A stretch of 7,188 nt of DNA. Origin: Thermoleophilia bacterium. GTDB lineage: Bacteria > Actinomycetota > Thermoleophilia > Gaiellales > Gaiellaceae. The notes beneath the pieces were generated by a model. That model searched no databases. It was not told the DNA's origin and saw only the letters and a program-made list of their open reading frames with translations. The DNA is taken from positions 1 to 7,188 of the forward strand of contig JAICZB010000122.1 in the NCBI GenBank assembly GCA_025933895.1, in the 5' to 3' direction. The position numbers and the translations under genes were made by a program. Below are positions 1-5,639 of this stretch, piece after piece. The first letter of the stretch is position 1, and each line of letters begins with the position of its first letter.

Positions 1-569
1 ACGTCGATCTCCCGGAAGATGTTCGTCAGGTGGGTCTTCACCGTCTTCTCGCTGATGCCCAGACGCTGTGCGATCAGCTTGTTCGGCAGCCCGTCGAGCA
101 GCAGCCCGAACACCTCCCGCTCGCGCGGCGAGATTCCCGCGAGCGGATCGGGGGCTTCTCTCGCCTCGAGCAGGAGCCGGGCCGCCTGCGGGTCGAGCGG
201 AGCGCCGCCCTCGGCCGCCGCGCGGATGCCTCGGACCACGTCCTGGGCCGAGGTGTCCTTCAGGAGATAGCCGGATGCGCCGACACCGAGCGCGGCGGTG
301 ATCCTGCGCACGTCCGAGAACGACGTGAGCACGAGAACCGCGGTCTCGGGACGCTCCTCCCGGATGATGCGCGTCGCCTCGATCCCGTCGAGAACCGGCA
401 TCTCGAGATCCATCAGCACGACGTCGGGCAGAGAGCCCCGGCAAGACTCGACGGCCTCGGCGCCGTTCTCGACCGTTGCGACCACCTCGAGGTCCGGCTG
501 CGCGGCGATTACGCCCGCGAGCCCGTCGCGCACGACGCCGTGGTCGTCGGCGATGAGGACGCGGATCAC
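1..569 (-). CDS. NarL/FixJ-family response regulator, C-terminus cut by window edge
   Basis: This is the DNA-binding partner of the adjacent histidine kinase. About 189 residues are visible. The N-terminal receiver domain (about 1-118) has the acidic pair D8-D9, phospho-acceptor D54 in VLMDLEMP, switch threonine T82 in VLTS, and conserved K104 in YLLKD. A LuxR-type helix-turn-helix follows after a short linker: SPREREVFGLLLDG, then NKLIAQRLGISEKTVKTHL, which is the recognition part. The window ends inside the last helix, so only about 15-25 residues should be missing. The start is GTG at 569-567. It overlaps the kinase stop TGA (568-566) as GTGA, so translation is probably coupled. The family acts as a phosphorylation-dependent transcription factor. 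The target is unknown; the divergent region at 1898-2007 is a reasonable candidate. Family assignment is secure, the specific pathway is not. Confidence 0.96.
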   Translation of the reverse strand, partial: MIRVLIADDHGVVRDGLAGVIAAQPDLEVVATVENGAEAVESCRGSLPDVVLMDLEMPVLDGIEATRIIREERPETAVLVLTSFSDVRRITAALGVGASGYLLKDTSAQDVVRGIRAAAEGGAPLDPQAARLLLEAREAPDPLAGISPREREVFGLLLDGLPNKLIAQRLGISEKTVKTHLTNIFREID

Positions 570-1897
570 CGGAGCGGCACCACGAGGCGCACCCGCGTTC
601 CGCCGCCTTCGCGGGAGTCGACCGCCAGACTCCCGCCCGCCTGCTCTGCGAGCTCCTCGACCAGCGAGAGGCCGAGGTGTCCCTCCGCGCGGCGTTGGTC
701 TCGGGTCTCCGGGCCGAAGCCGCGGCCGTCGTCGACGACGAGGAGGCGCGCCGTCGAGTCCGCGACGTCGACCTCCACCGAGACGGCCGACGCGTCGGCA
801 TACGCGATCACGTTGCGCACCGCCTCCTGAGCGACGCGATAGACGAGCGCCTGCGTGTCTGCGTCGAGGCGATCCTCGCCGTCGACGCGCAGCTCGACCT
901 TCGTCCCCCTGGCGGCGAGCGGGCTGGCGAGGTCGCGGAGGGCGGCGTCGAGACCCGCCGCCGCGAGAGTCGGCGGATGGAGGTCGACGAGCAGCGCCCG
1001 CAGGTCGCGCACCGTCCCGCGCAGGCGGTCGATCGCGTTCCGCACGACGGCGGCCTCCCGATCTGCTCCTCGAGTCTCCGCGCCGTCGGCGACCGGCGCC
1101 AGCGAGAACGCGAGCCCGGCAAGATCCTGCACCGGCCCGTCGTGGAGGTACGAGGCGACGCGGCGCCGCTCTCGGCGCGACGAGCTGACGGCGTTCGCCA
1201 GCAGCCCTTCGCGCTGCTCGTGGCTCAGCTGGAGCCGGCGCATCAGCGACCAGAAGAGCGGCGCCTGGACGAGCAGGATGAGGCCGATTGCGCCGAGGAT
1301 CGGAGGCGCGAGCGGCCGCAGGAGCCCGCGCGCGTCGGCGGTCACCGAGGTGAAGGGCTGGTAGATCTCGAACAGCAGCGGCGTCCCCGAAGGAGCCCGG
1401 ATCCGGGTGTACGCCTCGAGCAGCTTCCCGTTCTGGCGGTCGAGCGCGTTCTCGGGCCGGTTCAGGTCGGTGACCTCCACCTCCGCGCCGCCGTGGCGGA
1501 GCAGGCGGTGCTGCCCGGCGTCCAGGGCATAGTGGCCGCCGATCTCGGCCTGCTCGTCGGAGTAGAGAACGCGGCCCGCGGGCGACCAGATCTTGACGCG
1601 CACGATCGTCTTGTCGAGGACGCGCCCGACCACGACGTCGTCGACGGCCCTCATCGCGTGCGCATGTCCTTTCAGCAAGCCGTTGGTCACCGCGGCCTCG
1701 ACGAGCTTCGCATCCTCCTTGACGCGCGTCCGCGTCTGGCGCTTCGCCTCGTCGATCGCGACCGAGCGCAGCGCGAAGTAGCCGCCGACGACGGCAACCG
1801 CGAGCGCCAGGAGGGTCCCCGTCGCGAAGCGGACGATCGCCGAGCGGGACGTCGGGGCGGCGACGGGATCGGGTGCGATGGACGCCATGCGCCTCAT
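566..1897 (-). CDS. Membrane sensor histidine kinase, HisKA_3 (NarX/LiaS/DesK) type
   Basis: This 443-residue sensor kinase should autophosphorylate and pass phosphate to the regulator encoded directly downstream. Membrane segments at about 25-43 and 197-217 flank an extracytoplasmic domain of about 150 residues. Part of that domain (IWSPAGRVLYSDEQAEIGG, about 103-121) resembles PDC/Cache-like sensor folds, but no ligand can be named. A cytoplasmic HisKA_3 dimerisation domain follows, with phospho-accepting H252 in ASYLHDGPVQDL. The HATPase_c domain has an N-box with E358 and N362, a G1 box DDGRGFG at 389-395, a G2 stretch GHLGLSL at 406-412 and EGGGTRV near the end. All catalytic boxes are present, so the kinase should be active. 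The ATG at 1897 has GGAG 8 nt upstream (1909-1906). A second ATG lies three codons inside but is less well placed. A palindrome covers the ribosome binding site. Confidence 0.96.
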   Translation of the reverse strand: MRRMASIAPDPVAAPTSRSAIVRFATGTLLALAVAVVGGYFALRSVAIDEAKRQTRTRVKEDAKLVEAAVTNGLLKGHAHAMRAVDDVVVGRVLDKTIVRVKIWSPAGRVLYSDEQAEIGGHYALDAGQHRLLRHGGAEVEVTDLNRPENALDRQNGKLLEAYTRIRAPSGTPLLFEIYQPFTSVTADARGLLRPLAPPILGAIGLILLVQAPLFWSLMRRLQLSHEQREGLLANAVSSSRRERRRVASYLHDGPVQDLAGLAFSLAPVADGAETRGADREAAVVRNAIDRLRGTVRDLRALLVDLHPPTLAAAGLDAALRDLASPLAARGTKVELRVDGEDRLDADTQALVYRVAQEAVRNVIAYADASAVSVEVDVADSTARLLVVDDGRGFGPETRDQRRAEGHLGLSLVEELAEQAGGSLAVDSREGGGTRVRLVVPLR

Positions 1898-1902
1898 GAT
1901 CG

Positions 1903-1916
1903 CCGCTCCGGAGCGG
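1903..1916. promoter_or_regulatory. Perfect palindrome overlapping the kinase ribosome binding site
   Basis: CCGCTCCGGAGCGG is a perfect 14-bp palindrome that starts 6 nt upstream of the kinase ATG and contains its GGAG ribosome binding site. It could be a protein operator, or an RNA hairpin hiding the binding site, although a perfect palindrome leaves no loop unless inner pairs open. In GC-rich DNA such short palindromes also arise by chance, so function is inferred only from position. Confidence 0.35.
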
Positions 1917-1928
1917 GTCCGGACCTCA

Positions 1929-1959
1929 CTCCGACCAATGTCCCATTGCGGCTCCGACC
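1929..1959. promoter_or_regulatory. Possible operator: inverted repeat flanked by two direct repeats
   Basis: In the 110-bp gap between the divergent kinase and exported-protein genes, CTCCGACC occurs at 1929-1936 and again at 1952-1959, 23 bp apart (about two helical turns). Between them lies the inverted repeat CAATG-TCC-CATTG (1936-1948), an unusually AT-containing motif for this DNA. Symmetric sites of this size suit NarL-type dimers, so the neighbouring response regulator is a natural candidate ligand. No convincing -35/-10 pair was recognised on either strand. The repeats are seen; the operator role is inferred. Confidence 0.4.
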
Positions 1960-2007
1960 GGGAGATCGCGACGCTGCCCCCGCCACGAAGTCCACGAAAG
2001 GATCCCG

Positions 2008-2457
2008 ATGACCCGCTCGCTCATCCCACTCACTCTCACCCTCTTCGCAGCGGCGCTGCTCGCGGTTCCGGCCGCATTCGCGAAGGGGAGCCACCACCGC
2101 GCCGTCCGCGTCCACGGCGTCTGCACGCAGAATTCGACGAGCAAGCTGAAGGTGAGCCGCGAGGACCGCGGCGTCGAGGTCGAGTTCGAGGTCGACCAGA
2201 ACCGGAACGCCGTCCCGTGGAAGGTCGTCCTCCGCCGCAACGGTCACCGTGTCGCCTCGCTCCGTGCCGTCACGCACGCTCCCAGCGGCTCGTTCGAGAT
2301 CCGGCGCGTGATCGGAGGGCGCGGCCGCATCAGCGCGCGGGCCACGCGCTCGGGAGAGACGTGCACCGCCTCGAGCAGGGCGCCTCTGGCCGGTGCCCGG
2401 ATCGGTGACGACGGCGCCGGCCACGACGTCGGAGACGACCACGGCCGCGACGGCTGA
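2008..2457 (+). CDS. Small exported protein of unknown function
   Basis: This 149-residue protein has a classical Sec signal peptide: positive start (MTR), hydrophobic core from about residue 5 to 21, and a probable signal peptidase I site after AFA at 23-25. The mature part looks beta-rich, with alternating hydrophobic strands such as VEVEFEVD (56-63) and PWKVVLRRNGHRVASL (70-85). The pattern resembles small secreted beta-sandwich proteins of actinobacteria with no assigned role. Two cysteines in the mature protein (C39 and C119) could form a disulfide. The tail (about 132-149) is rich in Asp, His and Gly and might bind metal, which is speculative. The start ATG is preceded by GAAAGGA, 5-6 nt away. 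It is transcribed away from the kinase gene and ends before a strong terminator, so it is probably monocistronic and possibly a target of the two-component system. Confidence 0.85.
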   Translation: MTRSLIPLTLTLFAAALLAVPAAFAKGSHHRAVRVHGVCTQNSTSKLKVSREDRGVEVEFEVDQNRNAVPWKVVLRRNGHRVASLRAVTHAPSGSFEIRRVIGGRGRISARATRSGETCTASSRAPLAGARIGDDGAGHDVGDDHGRDG

Positions 2458-2491
2458 GCCTCTTTCCCTGAAGGCACGACCTCCCCGGCAT

Positions 2492-2524
2492 AAGAGCCGC
2501 GCAGCTCGCGCGGCTCTTCTGTTT
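2492..2524 (+). terminator. Intrinsic terminator after the exported-protein gene
   Basis: An 11-bp perfect stem (2492-2502 with 2508-2518, AAGAGCCGCGC arm) closes a 5-nt AGCTC loop and is followed by CTGTTT. It starts 35 nt after the stop codon of the exported-protein gene. The T-run is short and imperfect, but the stem is very stable. Genes converge here, so the same hairpin could also slow transcription coming from the minus-strand operon, although no T-run follows it in that direction. Confidence 0.8.
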
Positions 2525-2532
2525 CCCGATGA

Positions 2533-2706
2533 GCGGCGTGGTTGGACGAGGCGAGTCTCGCCTCGGATCTCGTCTACGTCTTCGTCCCGCCGTTCGCCGC
2601 GATCGCGACGACCTACCTCTACTTCGACCTGCTCAGCAGGCAGGAACGCGTGGCTAGCGGCGGGCGGCGCGGGCTCGCTCGGCCCAGATCTGTTCCGCGC
2701 GGCTGA
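2533..2706 (+). pseudogene. Possible remnant of the C-terminus of a membrane protein
   Basis: One plus-strand frame after the terminator is open from the TGA at 2530-2532 to the TGA at 2704-2706. Its first part reads like the last membrane helix and end of a real protein: SLASDLVYVFVPPFAAIA followed by TTYLYFDLLSRQE. A hydrophobic segment ending in a YFDL-type motif is common at the C-terminus of actinobacterial multi-pass membrane proteins. There is no ATG, GTG or TTG start with a ribosome binding site that would make it a sensible protein, and the upstream side is a terminator. It is best explained as the tail of a gene whose front was lost. From 2654 it overlaps the 3' end of the minus-strand selenoprotein gene, so only about 2533-2650 is likely to be fossil. 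A chance open frame cannot be excluded. Confidence 0.35.
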
Positions 2707-3367
2707 ACTCGGCTCCCGCGCGCGGGCCGTTCCGCTCCAGGCCGCGCCGGAACGCGTCGCGGTCGCGCGCGACGGGCTCGAGCTGCTCGGCGTAGAAGGT
2801 CGCCGAAGCGGAGCCGCCCGGCTGCGCCCGCCGCCGCTCGAGGAACTCCCCGACGCGGGCGGCGGACGTCCACATCGCCTTGTAGAGGATCGTGCCCCCG
2901 CGGTCGAGCACCCAGGACATGTTCGGGAGCAACCCATACGCGCGATGGACGTGTCCCTCGTGGTCGTCTACGAGGATCGGCCGCGAGATCCCGAGCTCGT
3001 CGCGCAGCCGCCGCGCCGCCGCGAGCTTCTCCTCGAAGCCGCCGTGCGCGCCCAGGTGCTCGCCCGGGTGCGCCTCGCGCGTGTAGAGGAAGTACCAGCC
3101 GTACTCGGGATGCTCCTGCGCCAGCTGATCGAGCAGAGGACCCTCTGCTGCGCAATACGGTCAGGTGAAGGAGCCGTACTCGAGCACGATGCCGTTCCCG
3201 CTCCACAGATCGGACAGGCGGACGCGCTCGCCGTCGAGCAGCGTGAGCTCGCCGTCGGGAGCGCGCTCGCCGGCGTGCAGCATGTTCGGGAAGGCGCCGA
3301 ACTCGCGCTCGTCGACGCCGCTCTCGACGTACTCGTCGAAGCGCTCGTAATTGTAGGCGTCGCTCAC
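2654..3367 (-). CDS. Deiodinase-like/AhpC-TSA redoxin selenoprotein, Sec69 encoded by in-frame TGA
   Basis: This is a predicted 237-residue thioredoxin-fold redoxin read through one in-frame TGA (3163-3161) as selenocysteine 69. Residues before and after the TGA belong to one domain. They include a strand and loop with LTLLDGERVRLSDL, the active site IVLEYGSFT-U-PYC, then YFLYTREAHPGE (compare the EAHP motif of iodothyronine deiodinases), LVDDHEGHVHRAYGLLPNMSWVLD, and RGGTILYKAMW. These match the deiodinase/AhpC-TSA family in order. Sec69 takes the place of the catalytic Cys or Sec, and C72 gives a UxxC pair. A helical extension follows from about residue 195. No signal peptide or membrane segment is seen, so it should be cytoplasmic. 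The start GTG (3367-3365) overlaps the upstream stop as GTGA and has no strong ribosome binding site of its own, implying coupled translation. The true stop is TAG at 2656-2654. Without Sec insertion only 68 residues would be made. The exact substrate is unknown; a thiol peroxidase, reductase or dehalogenase activity is possible. Confidence 0.88.
3125..3164 (-). promoter_or_regulatory. Bacterial-type SECIS element following the Sec TGA
   Basis: Downstream of the TGA (3163-3161) come 11 nt, then AGCAGAG (3149-3143), a GGTC loop (3142-3139) and CTCTGCT (3138-3132), a perfect 7-bp stem. From memory, E. coli fdhF also has 11 nt plus a 7-nt stem arm and then a GGUC loop after its UGA; SelB recognises this loop. 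The base of the structure can be extended by CTGA (3164-3161) pairing with TCAG (3128-3125), placing the UGA at the foot of the stem. The bulged U of the fdhF upper stem is not present. Five of the first eight codons after the TGA (TAT, GCA, GCA, GGT, CCT) end in A or T, against about 3 of the 68 codons before it, as expected if RNA structure constrains them. Confidence 0.85.
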
Positions 3368-4560
3368 CAGCCCGGCGAGGACGTCGTGGCCAGCGTCGCC
3401 CCCGTGAACGCCCCGGCGGCGACCGGATTCGCGGCCAGCGAGTTCCGCCACAGATCCGCCTCCGACTGGAAGTCGGCGAACACCCCGAAGCCGCGGCGGT
3501 TGCGCAGCCCCGAGGACGTGTCGGGACGGGTCCCGATCACCGTGTTGTGGTCGAACATGCACATGGAGCGATCGCCGCAGTAGAGCCCGACTCCGAGCGC
3601 GTCGCGGACGGTGTTGTGGGAGGCCATCCCCATCGACATCTCGTCGACGGCGATCGCCTGGCCGGTCGTACGGCTGACCCGGTTGCCCATGATGTCCGTC
3701 GCCGAGGAGTGGGTCGTGATCCCCTGCTGCCCTCCGACGACCGTGCAGCCCTCGACCATGCTCATCCCCTTGTCCATGTTGAACGAGATGTCGATCCCCT
3801 GGCCCAGCCGGTTGCCCAGCATGTCGACGGTGCAGTTGCGGATGACGACGCCGGCAAGACGCACGTGGATGCCGTCGAGCCTCGCTCCCTCCACGGTCAC
3901 GTTGTCGATGACCGTGCCGCGGACGCCGTCGACGGTGATGCCGTTCGCCCCGCCGACCACGGTGAGGTTCTCGATCTGGACGTTGTCGTGCGCGACGACG
4001 ATGCCGCCGCGGACGACCGCACCCGGGGCACCCTGGAGAACCTCGCGCCGCGTGATCACGATCGGGCCCTGGTGGACGCCGGCGCCGAGACGGACCACCG
4101 GAGGCAGCCGCACGACGTAGGTCGCGGCGGAGCCGACGAACGCGAGGACGATCGCGGCCGCGGCGACGAGACCCACCCGTCCCAGCTCGCCGCCGTCCTC
4201 CGCATAGCCGAGCCGGAGCAGCGGGAAGCCGGCCTGCGCGAGGACGAACGAGGCCAACCAGCCCGCTCCGAAGAGCGCGAGTGCGGGAATGAGAGGGGCG
4301 TGCAGGCCGAAGCCGTAGACGATCGCCATCAGCGCGGCGAGCTCGAACGCGCCGAGCGGCACCGTCGCCCACGCCGGCTGATACGGCAGTAGGCGGTGCC
4401 AGACCTCGAGGTCGAGGAAGATCCCCACCGCCGCCATCAGCGCCACGAGCTCGACCGGCCACCAGCGATGCAGCGCCCCGGCGAGCGCACACGCGGCGAG
4501 CAGCACCGGCACGAGCCCGGCGAGCCGTGTCTCCACGCGTCCCCTCAGGGTGTAGGACAC
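3364..4560 (-). CDS. Five-helix membrane protein with Met/His/Cys-rich right-handed beta-helix
   Basis: This 398-residue protein has two parts. Residues 12-150 contain about five membrane helices (near 12-31, 36-52, 65-84, 88-109, 128-148); basic residues at the N-terminus suggest N-in and therefore C-terminal domain outside. Residues from about 165 to 378 form a right-handed parallel beta-helix (PbH1-type repeats such as GITVDGVRGTVIDNVTVEG) with turns of about 22-25 residues. Turns 4-7 carry many metal-binding type side chains: M262/M266/M268, H284/M291, M308/M310/M312/H315, C328/M333/C334/M335/H338. This recalls periplasmic beta-helix proteins of metal-site assembly such as NosD, but that link is inference. 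The GTG start at 4560 has AGGGAGG 8 nt upstream (4575-4569); a later GTG at 4536 is less well spaced. It overlaps the flavoprotein gene by 16 nt and the selenoprotein gene by 4 nt. Confidence 0.9.
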   Translation of the reverse strand: MSYTLRGRVETRLAGLVPVLLAACALAGALHRWWPVELVALMAAVGIFLDLEVWHRLLPYQPAWATVPLGAFELAALMAIVYGFGLHAPLIPALALFGAGWLASFVLAQAGFPLLRLGYAEDGGELGRVGLVAAAAIVLAFVGSAATYVVRLPPVVRLGAGVHQGPIVITRREVLQGAPGAVVRGGIVVAHDNVQIENLTVVGGANGITVDGVRGTVIDNVTVEGARLDGIHVRLAGVVIRNCTVDMLGNRLGQGIDISFNMDKGMSMVEGCTVVGGQQGITTHSSATDIMGNRVSRTTGQAIAVDEMSMGMASHNTVRDALGVGLYCGDRSMCMFDHNTVIGTRPDTSSGLRNRRGFGVFADFQSEADLWRNSLAANPVAAGAFTGATLATTSSPGW

Positions 4561-5639
4561 GCCTGGATCCTCCCTAGGAACCGGTGGCCCGCGTACCGCG
4601 CGCCCGCGAGCGTATCCGCGGCCGGGAACGCCCACTGCGCCGGCGCGCCGGCGACGGCGAGCGTCCGCCGCGCGTCGCTGAGTCGCGGCACCGTCGAGTC
4701 GGGATCGAGCACGAGCCAGTCGTCCGCGGTCTCGAGGTCGTGCTCGGCGACGAGCCGCGCGAGCAGCGGATCGTGCCGGAAGCCGCGGCGGAAGCCGGTC
4801 GCGCAGATCACCTGCGCGCTTCCGTTGAGCGACGGCTCGACGCGGAATCGACCCTCCTGCGTCGCGTGCTCGAGCGGCTCGTCCCATTGCGCACCGGCCG
4901 GATACGAAGGCGCCGTCAGCGAGCGAAGGCGCTCGATCCGCTCGCGCGGCGTCAGGCGGTGGTAGCCGGCGAGCCCGCGGCGGGTGAAGTACTGGCGCGG
5001 CACGTTGAGCGGCCGCCGCGCCGGCTCGCGCCGGCGCACCGAGACGACTTCGGCTCCGGCCGCGAGCGCATTCAGCCACTCGGTGGCGGCGGCAAGGCCG
5101 GCGCCGACGACGGTCACGGTCGGCGCGTACTCGTGCGGCTCGTAGGAGTGCACGACGCGCGGATCGTCCCGCAACTCGTCCGGAACGTTCAGTCCCGGAT
5201 GGCCGAGCGCGAGGAGCACGTGCTGGAAACGCTCGCCGTCGAGCTCGAACCCGTCGTCGACCGCCGCGACACGCTCGACGCGGCGCAGGACGAGGCTCTC
5301 GTCCCAGCCGCTCCGTTCACGGAGCCGCTCGACGTGCGCCAGGAACTCGTCCACCGTGGGGTGGTAGCGGTCGAGCACCGAGTCCAGCAGCGGCCGGACC
5401 GAGCGGCGGCCGCGAACGCTCGAGAAGGCGAGCCCCGGGAACGAGGTCGGAGAGGTGTGGCCGTCGCTCTCCGAGCGCATCTGCCGCTGTCGGATCGCCG
5501 CCGCGCGCACACGCCAGACGGCTGCGGGATCGGCGTCCGTCCCGAAGACGGCGATCTCGCCGGGCGCGAGCGCGCGGCGCAGCGTCTGGTACGCCGTGAA
5601 CCCCGCGAGCCCGGATCCGACGACGGCGACGCGGGCCAC
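4545..5639 (-). CDS. FAD/NAD(P)-binding oxidoreductase (flavin monooxygenase-like fold)
   Basis: This is a 364-residue flavoprotein with two Rossmann dinucleotide-binding motifs. The N-terminal one, VAVVGSGLAGFTAY (G8, G10, G13), should hold FAD. The second, VTVVGAGLAAATEW (G179, G181), should hold NAD(P)H. The CATGF motif at 279-283 is typical of flavin monooxygenases and N-hydroxylases, and a C-terminal segment (about 328-352, AVAGAPAQWAFPAADTLAGA) resembles the FAD-closing region of such enzymes. There is no CxxC redox pair, so it is not a thioredoxin-reductase-type disulfide enzyme. No signal peptide or membrane segment is seen. GTG at 5639-5637 shares one base with the upstream permease stop TAG (TAGTG). 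The end overlaps the beta-helix gene by 16 nt. The substrate cannot be deduced. Position in the operon suggests a functional link to the redoxin or to whatever the transporter imports. Confidence 0.88.
   Translation of the reverse strand: MARVAVVGSGLAGFTAYQTLRRALAPGEIAVFGTDADPAAVWRVRAAAIRQRQMRSESDGHTSPTSFPGLAFSSVRGRRSVRPLLDSVLDRYHPTVDEFLAHVERLRERSGWDESLVLRRVERVAAVDDGFELDGERFQHVLLALGHPGLNVPDELRDDPRVVHSYEPHEYAPTVTVVGAGLAAATEWLNALAAGAEVVSVRRREPARRPLNVPRQYFTRRGLAGYHRLTPRERIERLRSLTAPSYPAGAQWDEPLEHATQEGRFRVEPSLNGSAQVICATGFRRGFRHDPLLARLVAEHDLETADDWLVLDPDSTVPRLSDARRTLAVAGAPAQWAFPAADTLAGARYAGHRFLGRIQACPTP
4569..4575 (-). promoter_or_regulatory. Ribosome binding site deciding the beta-helix gene start
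   Basis: AGGGAGG lies inside the end of the flavoprotein gene, 8 nt upstream of GTG at 4560. It is among the strongest ribosome binding sites in the window and supports the longer start with a 16-nt gene overlap. Confidence 0.75.

Noticed and set aside
677..2011. Long plus-strand open frame of 444 codons opposite the kinase gene
   Set aside because: It is the complement of a fully motif-supported kinase; its translation is Arg/Glu/Asp-rich without any domain, as expected for a shadow in GC-rich DNA.
2629..2643. CCTGCTCAGCAGG palindrome as terminator for the minus-strand operon
   Set aside because: The stem would have a one-base loop and no T-run follows in the minus direction.
3161..3163. 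TGA as a true stop, nonsense mutation or sequencing error splitting a redoxin gene into a pseudogene
   Set aside because: The TGA falls exactly on the catalytic residue, is followed by a hairpin of the right loop and spacing, and the downstream frame keeps all family motifs. Error cannot be fully excluded without reads, but it is the less likely reading.
2393..3583. Long plus-strand open frame of 396 codons covering the selenoprotein region
   Set aside because: It runs antisense to the redoxin and beta-helix genes and crosses the terminator; the translation has low complexity and no recognisable fold.
3368..4492. Upstream extension of the selenoprotein frame to an ATG near 4492
   Set aside because: The extra part is an Arg/Gly-rich shadow of the beta-helix gene. 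The GTG at 3367 with its 4-nt overlap fits the family length.
4561..5079. Upstream extension of the beta-helix protein to 571 residues
   Set aside because: The extension lies within the flavoprotein gene and reads like noise; the GTG at 4560 has a strong ribosome binding site.
4545..5639. Flavoprotein as thioredoxin reductase for the selenoprotein
   Set aside because: It lacks a CxxC redox pair and has the ATG motif of monooxygenase-like flavoproteins, so a direct disulfide-reductase role is not supported.
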